A DNA stretch of 64,000 nucleotides from Streptomyces aidingensis (lineage in GTDB: Bacteria > Actinomycetota > Actinomycetes > Streptomycetales > Streptomycetaceae), in contig NZ_FOLM01000006.1 in assembly GCF_900112355.1 (NCBI RefSeq), forward strand, positions 248,001 through 312,000, read 5' to 3'. Both the position numbers and the translations under genes were made by a program. This document shows, piece after piece, positions 7,637 to 19,900 of the stretch (positions are counted from its first letter, which is position 1; each line of letters begins with the position of its first letter). The notes under the pieces were generated by a model, which worked only from the letters and a program-made list of their open reading frames with translations, was not told the DNA's origin and ran no database searches.

Positions 7637-8599
7637 TCAGAGTTCCCAGGGGTGGGCGGCGAGGTAGGTCTCGGTGTGCGGGACGTCCCAGGTGCCGTCG
7701 GCGACGACGATGCGGTAGCGGTAGGTGAAGGTGTCGCCGGGGGCGAGGGCGAATTCGTCGAAGAAGGCCCAGGAGAAGGCGACGGTGGGCCAGGGGGTGG
7801 AGCGCACGAACCAGTGGGAGGGGTGGATGGAGCCCTCGTTGTCCGGGTGGTGGGCGAAGACGAGGGTGGAGTGGCCGTCCGTCTCGTCGTGTTCGGCGGT
7901 GAAGGCGATCCAGGGTGCGTCGGCGGCGGGGGTGCCCATGGTGTCCTGGTCGGTGGCGGCTCCCTTGGGGGTGAGGACCCAGCCGCCGGTGAAGTCGCGG
8001 GGCCCGCGCCACTGGAGGCCGGTGTAGCCGGCCATGTGCCGGCCGGCGGTGGTGGGGCTGCCGAAGTGGAGGGGCTGGGCGTCGGCGCGCACGTTGGTCA
8101 GCGCGATGCCCCATTCCAGGATCCAGGCGCCTTGGGCGGGGTCGGCGGAGTGCACGACGAGGGTGCGCTGTTCCTGGGCCCATTCCTGGCCGCCGTGGTT
8201 GATCCAGGTGAGGGATTCGGCGAGGTGGACCCGGTCGGGGCGGGTGTCGAGGGCGGTGAAGGCGTTGTGCCGCATCCAGCCGACGCGTTCCGGGATGCGC
8301 TGGTAGCCGCCGGGGTGGATGTAGGAGTTGCCGCCCCAGAAGTTCTGTTCCGACAGGTGGCTGGCGGTCATCTGGATGCCCTTGTGCCAGCGGTGGTCGT
8401 TGGGGCGGTAGCCGGTGACGGTGTGGCCGGAGAGGGTGCGGACGGGGTGGGCGTAGGGCTTGCGGGATTCGTAGGGCTCGGGGTCGGGGCGGTAGACGTA
8501 GGAGAGGATCTCGGCCGGCTGCCCGGTGCGGTCGGGGGCGGTGGCCTGGACGGTGACGCGTTCGCCGTGGATGTGGGTGGCGGTGAGCTGTGCGGTCAC
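7637..8599 (-). CDS. PmoA-like (DUF6807) family protein
   Basis: 320 aa, started at the GTG at 8599 that overlaps the stop of the preceding gene (GTGA), so translation is coupled. The body is beta-rich with the family landmark NDHRWHKGIQM (Asp-His-x-Trp-His-x-Gly) and GGWVLTPKG, as in PmoA/DUF6807 proteins that commonly sit beside sugar dehydrogenases. The biochemical role of the family is not settled. Context suggests carbohydrate catabolism with the upstream oxidoreductase under a LacI-type operator. It lacks a signal peptide, so it is probably cytoplasmic. Confidence 0.75.
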   Translation of the reverse strand: MTAQLTATHIHGERVTVQATAPDRTGQPAEILSYVYRPDPEPYESRKPYAHPVRTLSGHTVTGYRPNDHRWHKGIQMTASHLSEQNFWGGNSYIHPGGYQRIPERVGWMRHNAFTALDTRPDRVHLAESLTWINHGGQEWAQEQRTLVVHSADPAQGAWILEWGIALTNVRADAQPLHFGSPTTAGRHMAGYTGLQWRGPRDFTGGWVLTPKGAATDQDTMGTPAADAPWIAFTAEHDETDGHSTLVFAHHPDNEGSIHPSHWFVRSTPWPTVAFSWAFFDEFALAPGDTFTYRYRIVVADGTWDVPHTETYLAAHPWEL

Positions 8600-9759
8600 G
8601 GTGTCGTGGTCTCCTTCGGCTCCGGCGCCCGGCCCGGCGCCCAGTCGGGGTGGTTGCCGTGCATGGCGTGGTAGTAGGGGTCTTCGGGGGTGATGTCGCC
8701 GGCCCGTACGGGGGCTCCGGTGAAGGCGGCCTTGTAGAGGGCGGCGTTGAATTCGAGGGTGCGGCGGGCGTCGTGGCCGCTGCCGGGCGGGCGGGTGCCG
8801 GTGCGCAGGGCGGTGAGGATGCCGGCGAGCTGGGCGGTGTGTGAGCTGGGGGTGTCGCCGTCGGGGGTGCGCCAGCGGGTGAGCCGGGCGGGGTCGTCCA
8901 GGCCGGGGCGCGGGGTGTAGGTCCAGTCGTCGTTGGTGTGGCCGTAGAGGTGGGTGAGTTCGACGGTGGCTTCGGTGCAGTCGATGCGGATGCGGCTGAC
9001 TTCGTCCGGGGAGAGCACGCTGTTGACGACGGTGGCCAGGGCGCCGCTGTCGAAGCGGACGAGTGCGGTGGAGACGTCTTCGCTTTCGATGCCGTGGTGG
9101 ACCAGGCGGCCGGCCATGGCGCGGATCTCGGTCCAGTCGCCGAGGAGGTGGAGCAGGAGGTCGGTCTGGTGGATGCCGTGGCCCATGGTGGGGCCGCCGC
9201 CTTCGCTGTTCCATCGGCCGCGCCAGTCGACGGCGTAGTAGTCGGCGTCGCGGTGCCAGGTGGTCTGGCAGTGGGCGAGGAGGGGTCTGCCGAGTTCTCC
9301 GGTGTGGAGCAGGTGGCGGGCGTGGACGGCGCCGGAGCCGTAGCGGTGCTGGGCGACGACGGCGGTGTAGGGGCCGCCTTCGGTTTCGGCCGCGGTGATG
9401 TCGTCGAATTCGGCGAGGGAGAGGCAGAGTGGTTTTTCGCACCAGACCCAGGCGCCGGCCTTGAGTGCGGCGCGGGCCTGGCGGTGGTGGAGGGCGGGGG
9501 GTGTGCCGAGGAGGACGAGGCCGGGGCGTTGCTGCTCCAGCATGGCGGCGAGGTCGGTGTAGCCGGTGGGGGTTCCGAGGGCGGGGTGGTCGGCGGCGGC
9601 TGCGGCGGTGAAGGCGTCGAGGCGGTCGGGGTCGATGTCGACGGCGGCGACGAGTTCGACGTCGGCGGCGTGGGCGGCCAGGGCGGGCAGATGGGCGCCG
9701 GTGACGATGGCTCCGGTGCCGACGACGGCGGCGCGGATGCGTTCGGGTGGTGCGGCCAT
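8596..9759 (-). CDS. Gfo/Idh/MocA family oxidoreductase
   Basis: NAD(P)-dependent sugar or inositol dehydrogenase type, 387 aa. I start at the ATG at 9759 (AGGAG about 12 nt upstream) because a Rossmann strand follows at once (IRAAVVGTGAIVTGAHLPAL). The family signature lysine is in WCEKPLCLSL, and the C-terminal substrate domain includes GPTMGHGIHQTDLLLHLLG with the catalytic-type His residues. The substrate cannot be told from sequence. It is first of a two-gene operon with the PmoA-like gene, behind a LacI-type palindrome 75 bp upstream. Confidence 0.88.
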   Translation of the reverse strand: MAAPPERIRAAVVGTGAIVTGAHLPALAAHAADVELVAAVDIDPDRLDAFTAAAAADHPALGTPTGYTDLAAMLEQQRPGLVLLGTPPALHHRQARAALKAGAWVWCEKPLCLSLAEFDDITAAETEGGPYTAVVAQHRYGSGAVHARHLLHTGELGRPLLAHCQTTWHRDADYYAVDWRGRWNSEGGGPTMGHGIHQTDLLLHLLGDWTEIRAMAGRLVHHGIESEDVSTALVRFDSGALATVVNSVLSPDEVSRIRIDCTEATVELTHLYGHTNDDWTYTPRPGLDDPARLTRWRTPDGDTPSSHTAQLAGILTALRTGTRPPGSGHDARRTLEFNAALYKAAFTGAPVRAGDITPEDPYYHAMHGNHPDWAPGRAPEPKETTTP

Positions 9760-9833
9760 GGGGGTGTGCGGCTCCTGGGCGGTGGCGGCGGGCGGGCGCT
9801 GTGGCGAGCGCGGTGGCAGGGGGGCAGCAAGGT

Positions 9834-9851
9834 GTAGCAAGCGCTTACCAC
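9834..9851 (-). promoter_or_regulatory. LacI-family operator
   Basis: On the minus strand the site reads TGGTAAGCGCTTGCTAC around the perfect core AAGCGCTT (9839-9846). This central CG with flanking AAG/CTT is the classic LacI/GalR-family operator. It lies about 75 bp upstream of the oxidoreductase gene. No LacI-family regulator gene is in the window, so the repressor must be encoded elsewhere. Confidence 0.7.
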
Positions 9852-9909
9852 ACCCCATCATGAGGCCCGGCGCAGCGCAAGGCCGTGGCGGTGCGGACGG
9901 GAACGGGAA

Positions 9910-9934
9910 CGCCGGCCGCTCGGGGCGGCCGGCG
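9910..9934 (-). terminator. Terminator of pyk
   Basis: A perfect 10-bp stem (CGCCGGCCGC / GCGGCCGGCG) with a 5-nt loop lies 42 bases beyond the pyk stop codon. Confidence 0.65.
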
Positions 9935-9975
9935 AGGGGCGGGGCGGTGGAGCCGCGGTGGGGGCGGCGGTCGGG

Positions 9976-11397
<1,422 letters not shown>

Positions 11398-11493
11398 ATC
11401 CTGACTCTATTCATTACCAGCGAGTACGGAGCGGCTCCCGGGCATCAATTCAACGTCTTTTGGCCGACGTCCCGTTGACATTTCGTCGCCATT

Positions 11494-14199
11494 TCATGAA
11501 TGCGCGGCGGCGCGCTCGGATGAGCGCACTCGCAGGGCGCGGCGCAGGTCGTCGAGCTGGTCCCCGAGGTGGCGGCGCAGGGTCGGGGTGCGGTCCTCGC
11601 CGGCCAGGCACTCCTCGCCGAGCCGCAGGGTGCGGTGGTCGGTGAAGCCGCGGGGGAAGGCGTGCCGGCAGGCGGCCTCGGTCAGGGCGTGGCCGCGGCG
11701 GGCGGCGAGTTCCGGCAGGTGGGCGAAGTAGCGGGGCAGATAGGGCTGGAGCAGGCGGCGCTGTTCCGGGTGCCAGAAGCCCTGGGCGGTGGCGGTGAAC
11801 AGGTAGGCGGAGAGCCGGTCCTCGGGGGAGAACATGGCGTCGAAGGCGGCGGCCTTGGCCGCGGGGTCGGGGAGGGCGGCGCGGCAGCGGGCGGCGCCTT
11901 CCTTGCCGGTGGCTCCGGGGTCGCGGTCCTCCTCGGCCCGGATCTCGTCGGCGTCGGTGGCGCCGAGCACGGCGAGCCGGTGCAGGAGCTGCCAGCGCAG
12001 TTCGGGGTCGAGTTCGGGGCCGCCGGGGACGGTGCCGGCGTGCCACCAGCGGCGCAGGGTGCCGGTTTCGGCGGCGGTGGCGGTGGCGATCAGGGTGCGG
12101 GCGGCGGCCAGTCGCAGGGCGGGGCCGCCGGGGTGGGCGGCGGCGCGGTCGAGGAGTTCCTGTGCGGTGGCGTGCAGGGTGCGCAGGGCGGCGGTGCGGC
12201 GGGAGCCGTCGGGGCCGGGCGGGGCGTGGCCGGCCTGGCCGGCGCCCGGGGTGCCCGGGGTGCCCGGGGTGCCCGGGGTGCCCGGGGCGTCCGGGGCGTC
12301 CGGGGTGTCCGTGTCGTCCAGGTAGCGGTCGGCGATCTGGGTGCGGGCGAAGGCGAGGACGCCTTCGGCGAGGGCGGTGTCGGTCTCGGCGGGGAGCTGG
12401 GCGCGCACCGCGTCGAGGAAGGCGGCGGGTGCGAGTTCGGCGTCGCGGACCATGTCGCGGGCGGCGGTCCACACCACGGCGCGGGTGAGCGGGTCGGGGA
12501 GGGCGGCCAGGGTGTGCCGGGCGGTGTGCCAGGAGTGCGGGTCGAGCCGGACCTTGGTGTAGCTCAGGTCGCCGTCGTTGAGGACCAGCAGGTCGGGGCG
12601 GGGTCCGGGCCGGGGGACGGTGACCGGTTCGGGGGAGCCGCCGTCGGGGGTGTCGAGGTCGAGGAGGAAGGGTTCGCCGACGGGGCGGCCGGTGGTGTCG
12701 TAGCCGCCGACGGCGATGCGGTGCGGGCGGCTGCCGGTGTGCCGGATGTGCAGCAGCCAGCCGCCGGGCCGGCCCGGTTCGGTGCCGGGTCCGCCGCCGG
12801 CGGGGTGGGCCTCGTCGTCCAGCGGGGTGAGGGTGTCGGGTCCGGTGGTGCGCAGCCAGCGGTCGGCCCAGTCGTGCACGTCGCGCTCGGTGGCCCGGGC
12901 GAGGGAGTCCAGGAAGTCGGCGAGGGTGGCGTTGCCGAAGCGGTGGCGGGTGAAGTGGCCGTTGATGCCGGCCAGGAAGGCGTCCTGGCCGAGCCAGGTG
13001 ACGAGCTGGCGCAGGGCGGAGGCGCCCTTGGCGTAGGAGATGCCGTCGAAGTTGAGCCAGGCGGAGGCGGTGTCGGGCACGGCGTCCGGTTCGGGGGCGA
13101 CGGGGTGGGTGGAGGGGCGCTGGTCGGCGTCGTAGCCCCAGGATTTGCGGGAGACGGAGAACTCGGTCCAGGGGCGGAAGGCGGTGGTGTCGTCCAGGAC
13201 CTGGTAGCCCATGTACTCGGCGAAGGACTCGTTGAGCCAGATGTCGTCCCACCAGCGGAGGGTGACGAGGTTGCCGAACCACATGTGGGCCATTTCGTGG
13301 GCGATGACCACGCCGCGGGTCTGGCGCTGGGTGTCGGTGACGGCGGAGCGGTGGATGAATTCGTCGCGGAACAGGACCAGTCCGGGGTTCTCCATGGCGC
13401 CGGCGTTGAATTCCGGTACGAAGGCCTGGTCGTAGGAGTCGAAGGGGTAGGGCTCGGTGAACAGGGTGTGGTAGCGGTCGTAGGCGCGGCGGGTGAGGTC
13501 GAGGATTTCCTCGGCGTCCTTGTCCAGGTGTTCGGCCAGGGACTGGCGCACGTGCAGGGCGAAGGGGAGTCCGGCGTGCCGGGTGCGCACGGTGTGCCAG
13601 GGGCCGGCGGCGACGGCCATCAGGTAGGTGCTGATGGGCGGGGTGGTGGCGCAGCGCCAGCGCTCGCCGGTGGCGGTGGGCGGGCCCGCCTCGCGGGTGG
13701 CGGTGCCGTTGCCGAGTACGGTCCAGCCGGGCGGGGCGGTGACGGTGAGGTCGAAGACGGCCTTGAGGTCGGGCTGGTCGAAGGCGGCGTAGACGCGGGG
13801 CGCCTCGGACATGCAGCACATGGAGTAGAGGTAGGTGCGGCCGTCCTCGGGGTCGGTGAAGCGGTGCATGCCTTCGCCGGTGTTGGAGTAGGCCATGTCG
13901 GCGTCGACGGTGAGCCGGTGGGGGCCGGGGGTGAGGGCGGTGAGCGGGAGCCGTCCGTCGTGCAGGGCGGCGGGGTCGAGGGGGGTGCCGTCGAGTTCGG
14001 CGTGGTGCAGGCGGGCGGGGAGGAGTTCGGCGAAGGTGTCGCCGGTCTGGCGCGCGGTGAATTCCACGGTGGTACGGGACCGGAAGGTGCCGCTGCCGGC
14101 CGGGGCCGCGGCGTCGCTCAGGTCGAGGTCGATGGTGTACCGGTGGACGTCCAGGAGGCGGGCGCGGGTCTGCGCCTCGTCGCGCGTCAGTGTGGCCAT
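11494..14199 (-). CDS. pepN: Aminopeptidase N (M1 family zinc metallopeptidase)
   Basis: 901 aa from the ATG at 14199 (a 12-residue longer frame exists but lacks support). It removes N-terminal residues from peptides in the cytoplasm. The M1 exopeptidase motif GAMEN and the zinc site HEMAH (about residues 301-305) with the third ligand Glu in NESFAEYMG are present. The C-terminal ERAP1-like helical domain follows. An unusual low-complexity insertion of about 20 Pro/Gly/Thr/Asp residues (nt 12242-12310) lies in the linker before the helical repeats. There is no signal peptide. Confidence 0.95.
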   Translation of the reverse strand: MATLTRDEAQTRARLLDVHRYTIDLDLSDAAAPAGSGTFRSRTTVEFTARQTGDTFAELLPARLHHAELDGTPLDPAALHDGRLPLTALTPGPHRLTVDADMAYSNTGEGMHRFTDPEDGRTYLYSMCCMSEAPRVYAAFDQPDLKAVFDLTVTAPPGWTVLGNGTATREAGPPTATGERWRCATTPPISTYLMAVAAGPWHTVRTRHAGLPFALHVRQSLAEHLDKDAEEILDLTRRAYDRYHTLFTEPYPFDSYDQAFVPEFNAGAMENPGLVLFRDEFIHRSAVTDTQRQTRGVVIAHEMAHMWFGNLVTLRWWDDIWLNESFAEYMGYQVLDDTTAFRPWTEFSVSRKSWGYDADQRPSTHPVAPEPDAVPDTASAWLNFDGISYAKGASALRQLVTWLGQDAFLAGINGHFTRHRFGNATLADFLDSLARATERDVHDWADRWLRTTGPDTLTPLDDEAHPAGGGPGTEPGRPGGWLLHIRHTGSRPHRIAVGGYDTTGRPVGEPFLLDLDTPDGGSPEPVTVPRPGPRPDLLVLNDGDLSYTKVRLDPHSWHTARHTLAALPDPLTRAVVWTAARDMVRDAELAPAAFLDAVRAQLPAETDTALAEGVLAFARTQIADRYLDDTDTPDAPDAPGTPGTPGTPGTPGAGQAGHAPPGPDGSRRTAALRTLHATAQELLDRAAAHPGGPALRLAAARTLIATATAAETGTLRRWWHAGTVPGGPELDPELRWQLLHRLAVLGATDADEIRAEEDRDPGATGKEGAARCRAALPDPAAKAAAFDAMFSPEDRLSAYLFTATAQGFWHPEQRRLLQPYLPRYFAHLPELAARRGHALTEAACRHAFPRGFTDHRTLRLGEECLAGEDRTPTLRRHLGDQLDDLRRALRVRSSERAAAHS
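12242..12310. repeat. 9-bp tandem repeat inside pepN
   Basis: Four or five copies of gtgcccggg followed by two of gcgtccggg and a partial copy. In the pepN frame they encode a Gly-Thr-Pro / Asp-Ala-Pro repeat. The unit is a multiple of three, so expansion or contraction keeps the frame. Confidence 0.85.
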
Positions 14200-14244
14200 G
14201 GCCCCATGCTGCCGCACGGGCGGGGCGGTCGGCACCCGGGATTT

Positions 14245-14267
14245 GCCCGGCCGGTGGGCGGCCGGGC
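14245..14267 (-). terminator. Terminator of the chorismate mutase gene
   Basis: A perfect 9-bp stem (GCCCGGCCG / CGGCCGGGC) with a 5-nt loop begins 15 bases beyond the stop codon at 14282. Confidence 0.6.
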
Positions 14268-14281
14268 GGGCCGGGGGGCGG

Positions 14282-14638
14282 TCAGCGGGCCGGGGGGCCG
14301 GGGGTCGCGTTGCCGCCCTGGGCGAGGGTTTCGTGGTGCCGGATGACCTCGGCGATGATGAAGTTCAGCAGTTTTTCCGCGAAGCCGGGGTCGAGCCGGG
14401 CGCTTTCGGCCAGTTGCCGCAGCCGGGTGATCTGGCGGGCCTCGCGGGCCGGGTCGGCGGGCGGCAGCCGGTGGGCGGCTTTGAGGCGGCCGACCTGCTG
14501 GGTGCATTTGAAGCGTTCGGCGAGCATGTGCACCAGGGCGGCGTCGATGTTGTCGATGGATTCGCGCAGCCGGGTCAGCTCGTCCCGGACGGCCTCGTCG
14601 ACGCCCTCCGGGGCCGGGGCGGTTTCACGGTTGGTCAC
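14282..14638 (-). CDS. Chorismate mutase (AroQ-type)
   Basis: Small all-helical enzyme of 118 aa that rearranges chorismate to prephenate for Phe and Tyr synthesis. The first helix LTRLRESIDNIDAALVHMLAERF contains the usual D-x-x-L/I-x-x-L-L-x-x-R layout, followed by VGRLKAAHRLPPADPAREARQI with the conserved Lys and Arg pair. The third helix (NFIIAEVIRHHETLAQ) is typical of the actinobacterial form. I start at the GTG at 14638 because the helix begins about 20 residues later; the ribosome-binding site is weak. It is a stand-alone gene. Confidence 0.8.
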   Translation of the reverse strand: MTNRETAPAPEGVDEAVRDELTRLRESIDNIDAALVHMLAERFKCTQQVGRLKAAHRLPPADPAREARQITRLRQLAESARLDPGFAEKLLNFIIAEVIRHHETLAQGGNATPGPPAR

Positions 14639-14755
14639 GTTTCCGAGGGTATGGGCTTGGGCGGCGCGCCCGGCCGGGCCGTCCGCAGCGCGGGCAGCGC
14701 CGGAACCGTATTCCGTGCCGCTCCGTCCCACCGGGGACGATTGAGGAGGCGCGCT

Positions 14756-15352
14756 GTGTACGGGACTTCCCGGAGGAAGAACGGGCTGCTGGTGGCGGTG
14801 GCGGCAGCACTGGCGGTGGGGCTGGCGGGTTGCGGTGACACCCCGGCCGGCGGGCTGCCCGGCGACGGCGGGCCGGGGGGCGGCGACAGCCCCGTGTCGG
14901 ACGGCGACGGTGCGGGGACGGATCCCGGTTCCGGCCCGGGCACCGGGCCGGGGCCGGAGGTGACCGAGCCGCCCGATCCGGCGGCGTTCCGGCGGCGGGC
15001 GGAGCAGGTGGCCGCCGAGTGGCCCGATGTCGCGCCGCTGGCGGAGTTCGATCCGGACATCTGGCGGGTGCAGGGCGTGCGGGAGGCCGGGCCCTCGGAC
15101 ACGGAACTGGCCGTGCAGGTCGGTCACGGCAGTTGCGATCACGGCTGGGGCGCCCAGGTTCATGAGACGGACGCGCTGGTGATCGTGGGCAACTGGACGT
15201 TCCAGCGGGACGCCGAGGTGGTGGCCTGCGACGACATGCTGCATGTGGTGGAGATGACGGTGGAACTGGCGGCGCCGCTGGGCGAGCGCACCGTCGTGGA
15301 CGCCGCCACCGGCATGGATGTGCGCTCCGGCGAGTTCACCGGCGGGTACTGA
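14756..15352 (+). CDS. Secreted lipoprotein of unknown function
   Basis: 198 aa from the GTG at 14756, with GAGGAG 7 nt upstream. The N-terminus has Arg-Arg-Lys then a hydrophobic core ending in the lipobox LAGC, predicting an anchored lipoprotein. A long Gly/Asp/Pro-rich linker (about residues 27-70) leads to a compact C-terminal domain with two cysteines (GHGSCDHGW and VVACDDML) that may form a disulfide. I do not recognise the domain. It is transcribed alone and converges on gltD. Confidence 0.75.
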   Translation: MYGTSRRKNGLLVAVAAALAVGLAGCGDTPAGGLPGDGGPGGGDSPVSDGDGAGTDPGSGPGTGPGPEVTEPPDPAAFRRRAEQVAAEWPDVAPLAEFDPDIWRVQGVREAGPSDTELAVQVGHGSCDHGWGAQVHETDALVIVGNWTFQRDAEVVACDDMLHVVEMTVELAAPLGERTVVDAATGMDVRSGEFTGGY

Positions 15353-15388
15353 CCGGGCCGCCCCGGCCGGGCGGGGCGGGCGGGGTGT

Positions 15389-15434
15389 GCCGCGGCGCCC
15401 GCCCCGGTCGGGAAGAGCGGGCGGGCGCCGCGGC
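15389..15434. terminator. Bidirectional terminator between lipoprotein gene and gltD
   Basis: A perfect 16-bp inverted repeat (15389-15404 and 15419-15434) with a 14-nt loop lies midway between the two converging stop codons at 15352 and 15497. Confidence 0.75.
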
Positions 15435-15496
15435 GGGTGCCGTACTCCGTTGTACGGGCACGTCCGGGTGCCGGCGGCCCCGGGGGGGCCGGCCGG

Positions 15497-16949
<1,453 letters not shown>

Positions 16950-16957
<8 letters not shown>

Positions 16958-19900
16958 GGGTCGCCGCCTCCATCATCTTCTCGTGGACCTCGGACTGGCT
17001 CAGTCCGGCCCGCTCGGCGGCGTCCTTGGCGGCGAGCACGGCCTTGTAGGTGGTGGGCATGATCTTGCTGAAGCGCCGGGCCGCGCCGTTTGCGCCGTCC
17101 CAGTCGGCGAGCAGCTTGTCCGCGACGGTGGAGCCGGTTTCCTCGCGGTGGCGGCGCACGGCGTCGTGCAGCCACTCGCGGTCGGCGTCGTCGAGTTCCT
17201 CGACGGCGTCCAGGTTGCCGGTGTTGACGTTGTCCCGGTCCAGGTCGAGGACGTAGGCGACGCCGCCGGACATGCCGGCGCCGAAGTTGCGGCCGGTCTC
17301 GCCGAGCACCACTGCCCGGCCGCCGGTCATGTACTCGCAGCCGTGGTCGCCGACGCCTTCGGCGATCACGGTGGCGCCGGAGTTGCGCACGCAGAAGCGT
17401 TCGCCGGTCCGGCCGCGCAGGAACAGTTCGCCGCCGGTGGCGCCGTAGGCGAGGGTGTTGCCGGCGATGACGGAGTCCTCGGCCAGGTGGTCGGCGTCGC
17501 GGTCCGGGCGGACGATGATCCGGCCGCCGGACAGGCCCTTGCCGACGTAGTCGTTGGCGTCGCCCTCCAGCCGCAGGGTGACGCCGCGGGGCAGGAAGGC
17601 GCCGAAGGACTGGCCGGCCGAGCCGGTGAAGGTGATGTCGATGGTGTCGTCGGGCAGGCCGGCGCCGCCGAACTTCTTGGTCACCTCGTGGCCCAGCATG
17701 GTGCCGACGGTGCGGTTGATGTTGCGGATGGCGACCTGGGCGCGCACCGGCTGGGCGGCCTCGGCGGTCTCGGCGGTGAGGGCGTCGGCGGCGAGCCGGA
17801 TCAGCTCGTTGTCCAGCGCCTTCTCCAGGCCGTGGTCCTGGCCGGTGACGCAGTGGCGGGCGGTGTCGGTGGTGAGCTCCGGCATGTGCAGCAGCGGGGC
17901 CAGGTCCAGCCCTTCCGCCTTCCAGTGCTCCACGGCGCGGCCGATGTCGATCAGGTCGGCGCGGCCGATGGCCTCGTCGAGGGTGCGGAAGCCCAGCTCG
18001 GCGAGGAGTTCGCGGACCTCCTCGGCGATGAACTCGAAGAAGTTGACCACGAACTCGGGTTTGCCGCTGAAGCGTTCCCGCAGTACCGGGTTCTGGGTGG
18101 CGATGCCGACCGGGCAGGTGTCCAGGTGGCACACCCGCATCATGACGCAGCCGGAGACCACCAGGGGGGCGGTGGCGAAGCCGTATTCCTCGGCGCCGAG
18201 GAGGGCGGCGATGATGACGTCCCGGCCGGTCTTGAGCTGGCCGTCGGTCTGCACCACGATCCGGTCCCGCAGGCCGTTGAGCAGCAGGGTCTGCTGGGTT
18301 TCGGCCAGGCCGAGCTCCCAGGGGGCGCCGGCGTGCTTGAGGGAGGTGAGCGGGGAGGCGCCGGTGCCGCCGTCGTGGCCGGAGATCAGCACCACGTCGG
18401 CGTGGGCCTTGGACACGCCGGCCGCCACGGTGCCGACGCCCACCTCGGAGACCAGTTTGACGTGGATGCGGGCCCGGGGGTTGGCGTTCTTCAGGTCGTG
18501 GATGAGCTGGGCGAGGTCCTCGATGGAGTAGATGTCGTGGTGCGGGGGCGGGGAGATCAGGCCGACGCCGGGGGTGGAGTGCCGGGTTTTCGCCACCCAG
18601 GGGTAGACCTTGGGGCCGGGGAGCTGGCCGCCCTCGCCGGGCTTGGCGCCCTGCGCCATCTTGATCTGGATGTCGTCGGAGTTGACCAGGTATTCGCTGG
18701 TCACGCCGAAGCGGCCGGAGGCGACCTGCTTGATGGCGGAGCGCCGCTCGGGGTCGTAGAGGCGGTCCGGGTCCTCGCCGCCCTCGCCGGTGTTGGACTT
18801 GGCGCCCAGCCGGTTCATGGCGATGGCCAGGGTCTCGTGGGCCTCGCGGGAGATGGAGCCGTAGGACATGGCTCCGGTGGAGAACCGCTTGACGATCTCG
18901 GAGGCCGGCTCGACCTCTTCGAGGGGGATGGCCGGCCGGTCGCTGGTGAGGCCGAACAGTCCGCGCAGCGTCATCAGCCGCTCGGACTGCTGGTTCACCC
19001 GCTCGGTGTACTGCTTGAAGATGTCGTAGCGGCGCTGCCGGGTGGAGTGCTGGAGCCGGAAGACGGTGTCCGGGTCGAACAGGTGCGGCTCGCCCTCGCG
19101 GCGCCACTGGTATTCGCCGCCGATCTCCAGGTCGCGGTGGGCCGGGGCCACGCCGGAGGCCGGGTAGGCCTTGGCGTGCCGGCGGGCGGTCTCCTCGGCG
19201 ATGACGTCGATGCCGACGCCGCCGATCTTGGAGGCGGTGCCGTGGAAGTAGCGGTCGGTGAAGTCCTGGTCCAGGCCGACGGCCTCGAAGACCTGGGCGC
19301 CGCGGTAGGAGGCGACGGTGGAGATGCCCATTTTGGACATCACCTTGAGCACGCCCTTGCCCAGTGCCTTGATCAGGTTGCGGATGGCGGTCTGGGCGTC
19401 GATGTCCGGCAGGTAGGTGCCGGCCCGGACCAGGTCCTCCACGGATTCCATGGCCAGGTAGGGGTTGACCGCGGCGGCGCCGTAGCCGATGAGCAGCGCG
19501 ACGTGGTGCACCTCGCGGACGTCGCCGGCCTCGACCAGCAGCCCGACCCGGGTGCGCTGCTTGGTGCGGATCAGGTGGTGGTGGACGGCGGAGGTCAGCA
19601 GCAGGGACGGGATCGGGGCGTGCTCGGCGTCCGAGTGGCGGTCGGAGAGGACCAGTATCCGGGCACCGTCGGCGATGGCGCGATCCACCTCGGCGCAGAT
19701 CTCGTCCAGCCGGGCGGCGAGTGCGGCGCCGCCGCCGTGCACCCGGTAGAGGCCGGAGAAGATGGCGGATTCGAAGCCGGGCAGGTTGCCGTCGGCGTTG
19801 ATGTGGATCAGGCGGGCCAGTTCGTCGTTGTCGATCACCGGGAAGGGCAGGGTGACGCTGCGGCAGGACGCCGGGCCGGGCTCCAGCAGGTTGCCCTGGG

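Noticed and set aside
11569..14346. A 925-residue plus-strand frame opposite pepN
   Set aside because: Antisense shadow; pepN on the other strand has intact GAMEN and HExxH motifs.
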